Part shown: piece by piece, positions 19,531 to 27,869 of the stretch
Layout: each line of letters opens with the position of its first letter
Position numbering within the stretch: position 1 is the stretch's first letter
NCBI GenBank assembly: GCA_022600975.1
Contig: JAHZJJ010000154.1
Coordinates: 1-38,757 of the forward strand
Reading direction: 5' to 3'
Length of the DNA: 38,757 nucleotides
From: Gammaproteobacteria bacterium
Lineage (GTDB): Bacteria > Pseudomonadota > Gammaproteobacteria > Pseudomonadales > Cellvibrionaceae
Notes under the pieces: model-generated
The model's database searches: none
The model's input: only the letters and a program-made list of their open reading frames with translations
What the model was told of the DNA's origin: nothing
Translations under genes and position numbers: made by a program

Positions 19531-20508
19531 GTGTTGGTTGGCGTGGCAAATGGGCGCTGTATGGGTCGGCAACGGGGTATCGCATTAATTACCGTGCTGT
19601 TGGTGATGGTGATTGCTGTTGCCGCCGTGACCCATGCATTAATGCGCAATCACCTTGCGGTATCCCGCACTGGCGCTATTCTCGCCAATACGCAATTGGC
19701 GGAGTTCGTTAATGCCGCAGAGGCCTATGCCATAGTGCTGTTGGAAGAGGATTTTGAACAGGACCAACAAGTGACTTCAGCCAGCGATGCGTTATCTGAG
19801 GATTGGGCGCAACGTCAAGAGCAAGCATTTCAGCTAGATAACGGTCAAATTCGTATTCAAATCAAAGATTTACAAGCTTGTCTTAATGTTAATAATTTGG
19901 CAAATGAAGGCCCTGACGGTCCATGGGTAAAAGCCTTTCAAAAGTTGGTACGGGGTGTCGATGGCGGTGGGGAGCTGGTATTGGCGATACAGGATTGGCT
20001 GGATAAAGATGACAAGCCGCAAACTTTAGGTAGTGAGGATGATGGTTATTTGGGCTTGGAGTTGGCTTTTCGCACACCAGATATCTTGATCAGTGATGTA
20101 TCAGAGTTGCGCTCTGTAAAGGGCATGGATACAGAGTTGTGGGAGGATTTCAAGCCCTATATCTGTGCACTGCCGGAAGACGGCACCAAGCTAAATGCCA
20201 ATACCGCACCAGTAGAGCTGTTGGATAAACTTTATGACAATGTGAATATAACCAATCTCAATGCCAGGCGCGCAGAAGGTCCTTTAGACCAGGGGGAATT
20301 GGGTGAATTTGGCATTGAAGATAAAGATGAACTTCTGTTTTATCGCAGCCAGTATTTTGTTGCTTATATTGCAGTACAGCTGAACGCCGAGCACCAGCAG
20401 TACTGGGAATCTATATTGCGACGGGATGACACCGGCCGAGTGCGTGTGTTGCAACGGCAGCGGCACGAATTCTCCGGTCAGTTTTTACAGGATATACTGG
20501 GAAATTAA
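19531..20508 (+). CDS. gspK: Type II secretion system minor pseudopilin GspK
   Basis: RGIALITVLLVMVIAVAAVTHALMRNHLAVSRTG; LQACLNVNNL, IQDWLDKDDKPQTLGSEDDGYL, LNANTAPVELLDKL are GspK-like. ATG at 19561 (MGRQRGIAL) is a possible start. Confidence 0.95.
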   Translation: MLVGVANGRCMGRQRGIALITVLLVMVIAVAAVTHALMRNHLAVSRTGAILANTQLAEFVNAAEAYAIVLLEEDFEQDQQVTSASDALSEDWAQRQEQAFQLDNGQIRIQIKDLQACLNVNNLANEGPDGPWVKAFQKLVRGVDGGGELVLAIQDWLDKDDKPQTLGSEDDGYLGLELAFRTPDILISDVSELRSVKGMDTELWEDFKPYICALPEDGTKLNANTAPVELLDKLYDNVNITNLNARRAEGPLDQGELGEFGIEDKDELLFYRSQYFVAYIAVQLNAEHQQYWESILRRDDTGRVRVLQRQRHEFSGQFLQDILGN

Positions 20509-21789
20509 GTGAGCCAAAAATTGATTGTATTACGCCTAGTGGAAGCGTCTCAGGGTCATTTGCCCCTAGAGGTACACTGTTGGGGTGATGAGGGTTGGCG
20601 CCCAGTATTGCTTGATGAAGCCTTTGTACGGGCCTTTAACCCGGATTGTATTATCAGTGAGCCCGCTGAAAATGCGCTGGAGCTTAATTTTGCGCCGGAT
20701 GCCCGGGCGCTGCTACTGCTGCCGGGCAACTGGGTGTGGAGCGGTGTGGAGGAGATTCCGCGTGCAGCCCGCCGTCAGAGCAATGCGGTTGGCTATATGG
20801 TGGAAGACCAGCTGGCCGAAGATGTAGAGCAGCTGCATTTTATTTGCCAACCGATACAGCAGGATATGTGCAGTATATTGGCAATTTCCTGTGACAAGAT
20901 GGACCTGTTAACCGCACAGTTGGCGCGTTTGGGTTGGCCAGTGGTAATGGCCGCACCTGAATATCAATTGCTGGCCATGCTAGATACAGAGCTGAGTGTT
21001 TGGCTCGATGGCGAATTTGCCCATATTTGGCTCGCTAGTGGTCGCGGTTTGACCCTGCGGCGGCAGCTGCTGGGCGCAGTATTGGATACCATGGTGTTGC
21101 AGGGTAGTGGTGAGCACACAAATGCAGACAGCACAGAGGTGCCGGCCATCAAGCAAGTGCAACTGCTCGGTATCCTAGATGAGATGGAGCTGGCGGATCT
21201 GCAGAGTCGGTTCAGCGATGTGCTGAACGTTAACCAATACAGCGCAGAGGCGCAGTTGCTGGCTAGTTTTCAGGCATCGCGACTCACAAACTTACTGTGC
21301 GGTGAATATAACATGGCGCTGGATCAGCGCGAGGATCATTGGTGGCGTAAACCCGCGATAGCGCTGGCGGTGTGCTTTATCGCTCAGTTAATATTTTTTA
21401 TCTCTGCTGGCAGTTATTACCAATGGCGAGCCAGCACGGCAGATAGCGAAGCTCGGGCGCTCTTTGCTGAATTATTTCCGGGGCAAAAGCCGAGTGCAGA
21501 TCTTCGCCGACAGTTAAATAGTTATCTCAGTCAATCTAGCGGTGACAGTGGGAGCCTCAGTGGGCAATTATATTCCTTGAGTGAGGTCTGGGGCGATAAT
21601 AAGGAATTAAAGCTGCAATCACTACGCTACGACGATAAGCGCGGCGAACTGCTGTTGCAGTTGCGTGCCGCCAATTTAACTCAGCTCGATGGCTTGGTTG
21701 GTGAGCTGTCCAAGAGCGCCTACAAAGCTGAATTGCTCGGTGCCAATGAATTGAATAAAGGGGTTTCGGGCAGTATACGCTTGCGTTAA
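20509..21789 (+). CDS. gspL: Type II secretion system protein GspL
   Basis: 426 aa; position after gspK; actin-like cytoplasmic part followed by a single TM (IALAVCFIAQLIFFISAGSYYQW) and periplasmic domain. Confidence 0.92.
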   Translation: MSQKLIVLRLVEASQGHLPLEVHCWGDEGWRPVLLDEAFVRAFNPDCIISEPAENALELNFAPDARALLLLPGNWVWSGVEEIPRAARRQSNAVGYMVEDQLAEDVEQLHFICQPIQQDMCSILAISCDKMDLLTAQLARLGWPVVMAAPEYQLLAMLDTELSVWLDGEFAHIWLASGRGLTLRRQLLGAVLDTMVLQGSGEHTNADSTEVPAIKQVQLLGILDEMELADLQSRFSDVLNVNQYSAEAQLLASFQASRLTNLLCGEYNMALDQREDHWWRKPAIALAVCFIAQLIFFISAGSYYQWRASTADSEARALFAELFPGQKPSADLRRQLNSYLSQSSGDSGSLSGQLYSLSEVWGDNKELKLQSLRYDDKRGELLLQLRAANLTQLDGLVGELSKSAYKAELLGANELNKGVSGSIRLR

Positions 21790-21795
21790 ACCCGT

Positions 21796-22302
21796 TTGGA
21801 AAAAAATGCTATGAATGATCAAATTGCACAGTGGCAGAAGAAATGGCAAAACCTGCCAGCGAATGATCGACGCGCGCTCAGTGTGCTGGGTTTGTTTGCC
21901 GCTGGTGTATTTATCATTTTTGGTCTGTTTCAGCCGGCAAAACATTTCTTTGAACGCGCCCAAAGTGGTGCGTTGGCGTCCCGTGAACTAGTGGAATGGA
22001 TCAACAATCAGAAGCCACAGCTACAGCGCTTGCAGTCGGCCGTTGCTAAAACTAATCCGCAAACTGAAGGCACTTTGCTGCAGCGGGCTACTACAGTGGC
22101 CAAAAGCCGCAAGATTGAAATCAAGCGCTTTGAACCAGAAGGTGATACGCGCATTCGCTTGTGGATCGATGAGGTCCGCTATCAGGATTTACAGCTTTGG
22201 TTGGATGATTTATTGCAGCAGAAAGTTGTTATTCGCTCCCTGAATATCGATGCTTTGGGTGATGCAGGTATGGTTTCGTCGCGGTTGACGCTGGAAGGTT
22301 AA
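21796..22302 (+). CDS. gspM: Type II secretion system protein GspM
   Basis: 168 aa; position after gspL; TM near N-terminus (RALSVLGLFAAGVFIIFGLF) and ferredoxin-like periplasmic part (LWIDEVRYQDLQLWLDDLLQQKVVIRSLNIDALGDAGMVSSRLTLEG). Confidence 0.92.
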   Translation: MEKNAMNDQIAQWQKKWQNLPANDRRALSVLGLFAAGVFIIFGLFQPAKHFFERAQSGALASRELVEWINNQKPQLQRLQSAVAKTNPQTEGTLLQRATTVAKSRKIEIKRFEPEGDTRIRLWIDEVRYQDLQLWLDDLLQQKVVIRSLNIDALGDAGMVSSRLTLEG

Positions 22303-22519
22303 CGACTCTGTTATATGGTCTTATAGTATTTTGCAGTGTGGCTGCTGGGAGTAAAAGCGCTGGATACTTCTTTCTTATTGCCGGTATTTGGAATATTTGC
22401 CCATTTATTGCAAAAAGGAGCAACTTTTACTTGATTGATAAAGATTTGACTTAACTTTGAGCACTCCGCGATGCTAAAGAAAGTGTGTATTTCCCACTAT
22501 ACTTAAGGGTGTCAAAAAG

Positions 22520-22807
22520 ATGAAAAAGGTGCCAATTATGTTATTTAAAGCTATTGGTAGCAATCATCTGGTGGAGGTTGCGGATGTCGTCACTCTGGCT
22601 AATCCCTATGAGTTGACTGTAGTTGGCCGCTATCTTTGGGGAGAAGAAATTCAGGACCCTGAGTTATTCGATAAAACTAGCTTGAGCTTTCTTTCGGGAG
22701 AATCCTTGCCTCGCTGTTGGCATGACAGCCGTTATCGACAACGTGAAATAAGACGCCTTCACTGTGCCACACAAGTGAAAGATGAGGATCATTATCAGGG
22801 TGCTTAG
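22520..22807 (+). CDS. Small conserved-looking hypothetical protein (95 aa or shorter)
   Basis: Intact ORF in an otherwise gene-free gap, with ordered composition (FKAIGSNHLVEVADVVTLANPYELTVVGRYLWGEEIQDPELFDKTSLSFLSGESLPRCWHDSRYR). Internal ATG start MLFKAIG is plausible. No family assigned with certainty. Confidence 0.6.
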   Translation: MKKVPIMLFKAIGSNHLVEVADVVTLANPYELTVVGRYLWGEEIQDPELFDKTSLSFLSGESLPRCWHDSRYRQREIRRLHCATQVKDEDHYQGA

Positions 22808-23004
22808 AGCATTTGTTGAATGCAATTTTTGAACCTGTGCCTAAGAATAAATTTAATTAGGTATTGCCTATGGTTATAAGCGTATCCCTGCTTTACAATG
22901 CGCGCCAAATTTTCCTTTAGGCTCGAGTTAATCGAATTGGAATAGAGTTTTGAGTGCGGCATCTGCGAGTGCTGTTGATAGCCCGCGGTATTGGGGTAAA
23001 TGCG

Positions 23005-23211
23005 ATGACGCTGGAGTTGTTTGAAGAGTATTCACTGGTCATCGGTATCGGTGGGCTTGTTTTGTTTATGATGTTTATTGTTTGGAATCTGGCTAAGGAG
23101 TCCAAGGCCGGGAGATTTGGCACCCTAATCTTATTTGTAGCACTGGGCCTTGGAGTACTTGGTTTTGTGGTGAAAACGGTTTTGATAGAAGCACTGGGTA
23201 TGGGCCAGTAA
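23005..23211 (+). CDS. DUF2788-like small membrane protein
   Basis: MTLELFEEYSLVIGIGGLVLFMMFIVWNLAKESKAGRFGTLILFVALGLGVLGFVVKTVLIEALGMGQ; two TM helices. Family recognised from memory; ORF open from 22954. Confidence 0.7.
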   Translation: MTLELFEEYSLVIGIGGLVLFMMFIVWNLAKESKAGRFGTLILFVALGLGVLGFVVKTVLIEALGMGQ

Positions 23212-23246
23212 CACGGCAAATCCTATCGACTTCTGGAAAGAATTAT

Positions 23247-25460
23247 ATGCCGCTATTTGATAGCCCCGAACTCAAAGTTCAGAAAAACCGCAGTATCTGT
23301 CGAGTAACAGATGCGCGTATTGCTAAGTACAGTCGCTGGGGCCTGCTGTTTGTGCTGTTGGCTTTCACCATCGCCATGGCCATGGGCGATTTGCGCCACC
23401 AGATGCCGAGGCTATCCCTGGGGCTTGGTATCGGCCTGATTGTGGTGACATTGTGGCGTGCTTATTATGTTTTTCGCTTTGAAACTCTCTATGCTGCTGG
23501 GCCCAAGCGTTGGCGCCAGCGTTATTTTATCGTTTCAACTATTGGTGCTGCCTGGTGGGGCTTGGCACTGTTTTGTCATGTATTAATTGCAGGCTTTGGG
23601 GCGGATACTTTCTTTTTGTGGCTCTACACAATTATTTTTTGCTCCAGCGTGGCCCCGATTTTTTCCCCCTACCACCGTTTTTTTAGCTGGTTTATGGCGC
23701 TGTCGTTAATTCCCGCGGCTTTGCAGAGTCTCTTTATAGAAGGAACATTTGGTGCGGCTTACGGTGCCTTGAGCTTGGCTTTTGTCTGGTTGATGTCCCA
23801 TCAGGCAGGGCGCGAGTCAAGGAATTATTGGGATCGCATTGCGGCTATGGAGGTACTGCAACAAAAGGCCAGCAGCCTCGCCGAACAGCGTGAGCATTCC
23901 CGTGCTGCGACAGAGTTGACCAATGAGTTTATCACCAATATCGGTCAGGAGTTTCGCGGTCAACTGTCCGATGTGTTAGGTGCACTGACGCTTCTCGAGG
24001 GAGAAAAACTGCCTCAAGGACAAAGTGAATGGGTGCAGTTAGCGAAAAATTCCGCCAATCTGCAGTTGAAACTGGTAGATAAAGTCGGATTGTTTGCGCG
24101 GGTGGCGCGCAAAGAGATAGAAGTGCGACAGAGCAGTTTTAACCTAATTCAAGTTGTTGAGACGTCGTTTAACTCCGCTGCAGCTGTGGCTCAGCGGCAG
24201 GAATTAGAATTTAATTTTGAAATTAGCGCCGATTTGCCGGTAATGGTTCGTGGCGATCATCGTAAAATTGTGCAATTACTCCGTAACCTGATGGATTCAG
24301 TGATTGCTATTGCCCATCGCGGCGAGCTTTTGGCTCAAGTTAAGTTTGAGTATGTCACTGCGATTGAAGGGCAGTTTGCCATTGCATTGAATGACAATGG
24401 CAAAGGTGAAATTTTACCAAAAGCGTCAACATTATTTGGCGCCTTTTCACGGGTTAATACTCCCCAGGTGATGACGGGTCTTGGCCTTGCCATCGCCAAG
24501 GGCCTTGCCGAGGCTATGGGGGGACATTTCGAGCTGAACTCATCGGCAGAAGGCAACCGTTATCTGGTGGCCGTTAAATTTGAAATCGAACCTAGGCAAC
24601 GGGAGTATCTTAGTGTCGATCGTCGCTTGCAGGATAGCGAAATTTTGCTGTTACACCAAAATGGGCAATTTGTGCCTGGTCTGATTCAAACCTTGCGTTC
24701 GTTTGGTGTCGAAGTTTTGAGCCACAGTTGGAAGGAGGTACATGTGGTGGCAGAAAAAGCATTTAGCCATGCTGTAAAGCACAAGCAACCGATTTTACTG
24801 GCCCCGGCTTTAGGTGATCAGCAGTTGTTGGGTGAAGTGGCGGATTATTTGCAGCATCAAGAGGAGGTGGCGCTGTCAGAGGTTAAACTCTTGTACCTAG
24901 GAGCAGGTGAACACAAAGTCCAGTTTTCAAATCTGGCCAAACTTGTGACACAAGCGCACTATTTATTACGACCAGCTGCCAGAAAGGCGTTGCATGATGC
25001 ACTCGTGGTTTTTCTGCTTGGAGAAACCAAAAAAACCAGCCGCCGCATAACCAGCGCAGCTTGCGCCCGTGAAGTTCAACGCAAGTTACTATTGATAGAT
25101 TCCGCCAATAGCCGTCAAGGTGTGAGTGAAACCTTATTGCGGGGACTTGGCTATCAAACTGACGTAGTCCCCACGGTTGATACCGCGCTGGAATTATTAG
25201 CCCATAATAATTACGATTTGCTCGTTATCGATTGTCAGCGAGATAGCGCTTGCAGTGCAGACATTATCGCTAGTTTGCGCCATTTTGAAAGCAGCCATTC
25301 ACCCCATGATCGGCTGCCGATTATTGCCCTTACCAGCAACGCAGAAGAGCAATTTGAAGCGCGTTGCTTGGCTGCGGGAATGGATGATATGGTGATCAAA
25401 CCGTTAGATAAAAACAATCTGCGGCGAACCCTGGAGCGCTGGTTTGGAGATGCAGCTTAG
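23247..25460 (+). CDS. Hybrid sensor histidine kinase-like protein with degenerate H-box (predicted pseudokinase) and C-terminal receiver domain
   Basis: N-terminal TM segments; DHp-like NEFITNIGQEFRGQLSDVLGALTLL (Gln in place of His); HATPase-like DNGKGE and GLGLAIAKGLAEAMGGHFEL; C-terminal receiver LLLIDSANS...DLLVIDCQ...IIALTSNAEEQFEARCLAAGMDDMVIKPLD. Confidence 0.85.
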   Translation: MPLFDSPELKVQKNRSICRVTDARIAKYSRWGLLFVLLAFTIAMAMGDLRHQMPRLSLGLGIGLIVVTLWRAYYVFRFETLYAAGPKRWRQRYFIVSTIGAAWWGLALFCHVLIAGFGADTFFLWLYTIIFCSSVAPIFSPYHRFFSWFMALSLIPAALQSLFIEGTFGAAYGALSLAFVWLMSHQAGRESRNYWDRIAAMEVLQQKASSLAEQREHSRAATELTNEFITNIGQEFRGQLSDVLGALTLLEGEKLPQGQSEWVQLAKNSANLQLKLVDKVGLFARVARKEIEVRQSSFNLIQVVETSFNSAAAVAQRQELEFNFEISADLPVMVRGDHRKIVQLLRNLMDSVIAIAHRGELLAQVKFEYVTAIEGQFAIALNDNGKGEILPKASTLFGAFSRVNTPQVMTGLGLAIAKGLAEAMGGHFELNSSAEGNRYLVAVKFEIEPRQREYLSVDRRLQDSEILLLHQNGQFVPGLIQTLRSFGVEVLSHSWKEVHVVAEKAFSHAVKHKQPILLAPALGDQQLLGEVADYLQHQEEVALSEVKLLYLGAGEHKVQFSNLAKLVTQAHYLLRPAARKALHDALVVFLLGETKKTSRRITSAACAREVQRKLLLIDSANSRQGVSETLLRGLGYQTDVVPTVDTALELLAHNNYDLLVIDCQRDSACSADIIASLRHFESSHSPHDRLPIIALTSNAEEQFEARCLAAGMDDMVIKPLDKNNLRRTLERWFGDAA

Positions 25461-25482
25461 TACATACCAGCGCTGAACAGGT

Positions 25483-26811
25483 CTAGCGAAACTGGGACTC
25501 TTCAGTGGAGCCGGTAAGTGCGGTTACCGAAGATTGCTCGCCCTGAATCACAGTGGTGATATCGTCGAAGTATCCAGTGCCCACTTCCTGTTGATGGGAG
25601 ACAAAAGTGTAGCCTTTGTCGGTATCCGCAAATTCCTTTTCTTGCAACCGAACATAGGCGGGCATGTCTTCGCGGGCATAGTGATAAGCCAGATCAAACA
25701 TACTGTTCCACATGTTGTGAATACCTGCCAAGGTGATAAATTGAAGCTTGTAACCCATGGCGGAAAGTTCGCGCTGAAACTTGGCAATGGTGGCATCATC
25801 CAAGTTTTTTTTCCAATTGAAAGAGGGTGAGCAGTTGTAAGCTAGCAGTTGTTGCGGGTATTGCTTGTGAATTGCTTCGGCAAATTGCTTGGCTTCATCG
25901 AGGCTTGGCGTGGCGGTTTCGCACCACAGCAGGTCGACGTAGGGGGCATAAGCCAGGCCGCGGGCGATGGCTTGATCAATGCCGGCTTTTACTCGATAAA
26001 AGCCTTCAGGGGTGCGTTCATTGAGAATGAAAGGCGCGTCTAGGGGGTCGCAATTAGAAGTGATTAGGTCGGCGGCATTGGCGTCGGTGCGTGCCACAAT
26101 GATAGTCGAGGTCCCTTCAACGTCCGCTGCCAGACGGGCCGCTTCGAGTTTTTGCACCGCTTCTCGGGAGGGTACCAATACTTTGCCACCCATATGGCCA
26201 CATTTTTTTGCCGCTGCTAGCTGATCTTCAAAATGTACTCCCGAAACGCCGGCACGAATCATGTTTTTCATTAATTCGTAAGCGTTTAAGATACCACCAA
26301 AGCCTGCTTCTGCGTCGGCAACAATCGGCGCATAGTAATCAATATAATCATTATCTTTAGGATTTTTGCCATTTTTCCACTGAATTTGGTCGGCGCGCTC
26401 AAAAGCATTATTGATGCGACGCACAACCGCAGGGACCGAATCAACGGCATACAGCGACTGATCGGGGTACATGGTTTCCGAAGTGTTAGCGTCGGCGGCA
26501 ACCTGCCATCCAGAGAGGTAAATAGCCTGTATACCAGCTTTAACTTGCTGTACTGCCTGCCCTCCGGTCAGTGCCCCCATGGCGTTGACGAAATCCTTGT
26601 CGGGCCGAAACTGGGGGCGGCCACCTTCAGTGAGGAGCTGCCATAATTTTTCCGCACCGCGTTGGGCCAGGGTATGTTCGCGTTTCAGTGAACCTCGTAG
26701 GCGCACCACATCCGCTGCAGAATAACTGCGCTTAACATTTTTCCAGCGGGGATTTTTAGCCCAATCCTGCTCAATATTCTGGATTTCTGCTTGGCGAGCA
26801 TCGTCATTCAT
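25483..26811 (-). CDS. aceA: Isocitrate lyase
   Basis: 442 aa with catalytic [54 protein letters not shown]. Confidence 0.97.
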   Translation of the reverse strand: MNDDARQAEIQNIEQDWAKNPRWKNVKRSYSAADVVRLRGSLKREHTLAQRGAEKLWQLLTEGGRPQFRPDKDFVNAMGALTGGQAVQQVKAGIQAIYLSGWQVAADANTSETMYPDQSLYAVDSVPAVVRRINNAFERADQIQWKNGKNPKDNDYIDYYAPIVADAEAGFGGILNAYELMKNMIRAGVSGVHFEDQLAAAKKCGHMGGKVLVPSREAVQKLEAARLAADVEGTSTIIVARTDANAADLITSNCDPLDAPFILNERTPEGFYRVKAGIDQAIARGLAYAPYVDLLWCETATPSLDEAKQFAEAIHKQYPQQLLAYNCSPSFNWKKNLDDATIAKFQRELSAMGYKLQFITLAGIHNMWNSMFDLAYHYAREDMPAYVRLQEKEFADTDKGYTFVSHQQEVGTGYFDDITTVIQGEQSSVTALTGSTEESQFR

Positions 26812-26848
26812 GTTTTTTCTCCATCGCGATAATGATTTTATTTAAGAG

Positions 26849-26898
26849 TTGCATATAGTAAAAGCAGTGGCATAATTTGGCTAATTTATAGTAATTAT
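26849..26898 (+). promoter_or_regulatory. Candidate promoter and operator in the aceA / LysR divergent intergenic region
   Basis: TTGCAT (26849-26854), 16-bp spacer, CATAAT (26871-26876); inverted repeat ATAATT (26872-26877) ... AATTAT (26893-26898). Confidence 0.35.
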
Positions 26899-26933
26899 CT
26901 TTGCTATCAGTAATGCAAATAAGACTTGAGCCT

Positions 26934-27869
26934 ATGCAATTAGAAAAAGCTGATCTCAATTTGTTGGTTTATCTCGACGTATTGTTGCGGGAACGCAATG
27001 TCACTCACGCCGCCAACCAACTTGGTTTATCTCAGCCGGCCATGAGCAGTGGGCTTAAACGTTTGCGCGCACTGTTCAATGACCCGCTATTAGTGCGTAC
27101 CCGCGAGGGAATGTTGCCCACGGAGCGCGGACTGCAGCTGCAACCGATGGTGCGTGAAGTGTTGGCTTCAATCGACCAAGTTATTCAGCCAAAGCAAGAT
27201 TTCGAGCCTTCAGTAACACACCGAACTTTTCGCATTATGGCTAGTGATTACACCGAATCCACTCTGATACCGCCGCTATTAAAACTATTGCGCCAACAGG
27301 CACCGGGGATCACCCTGGATATCATGACGCCGAGTGATGTTAATTTTGCCGATGTGGAACAAGGCAAGGTGGATATGGTGATAAACCGTTTTGACAGCTT
27401 GCCTCAGAGTTTCCACCAAACGACTCTGTGGAAGGATACTTTTTCCTGTGTAATGCGTACCGATAACCCAGTTTTACGCAGCTACGATTTGCAAACTTAT
27501 TTGTGTGCACAGCATATCTGGGTAAGTAAAACCGGTATGGGGGTGGGGGTGGGGGTAGACCCTGAAGATGTACAGCGCCTGGGTTGGGTGGATGAGGCCA
27601 TTGGCCGTTTGGGACAAAAGCGCAATATCTCTGTGTTTACGCGTCACTACCAGGTTGCGATGTTACTAGTGGAACAGAGTGACCTGATAGCCACGGTGCC
27701 GACGCGAATGGCGCAACTGGCTCAGGCTAATCCGCAACTTGTACGCCGGGCTCCGCCGCTACTGATACCACCGTTGGAGCTTAAAATGGCCTGGAGCCCG
27801 TTGTTGCAGCAAAATGCTGCACATCAGTGGATGCGCCGTTTAATTCAGGCTGTTGCGCGCGGGCTTTAA
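26934..27869 (+). CDS. LysR family transcriptional regulator
   Basis: LDVLLRERNVTHAANQLGLSQPAMSSGLKRLRALFNDPLLVRTREGMLPTERG HTH, followed by a substrate-binding domain. ORF open from 26901; ATG at 26913 and 26934 possible. Confidence 0.93.
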   Translation: MQLEKADLNLLVYLDVLLRERNVTHAANQLGLSQPAMSSGLKRLRALFNDPLLVRTREGMLPTERGLQLQPMVREVLASIDQVIQPKQDFEPSVTHRTFRIMASDYTESTLIPPLLKLLRQQAPGITLDIMTPSDVNFADVEQGKVDMVINRFDSLPQSFHQTTLWKDTFSCVMRTDNPVLRSYDLQTYLCAQHIWVSKTGMGVGVGVDPEDVQRLGWVDEAIGRLGQKRNISVFTRHYQVAMLLVEQSDLIATVPTRMAQLAQANPQLVRRAPPLLIPPLELKMAWSPLLQQNAAHQWMRRLIQAVARGL

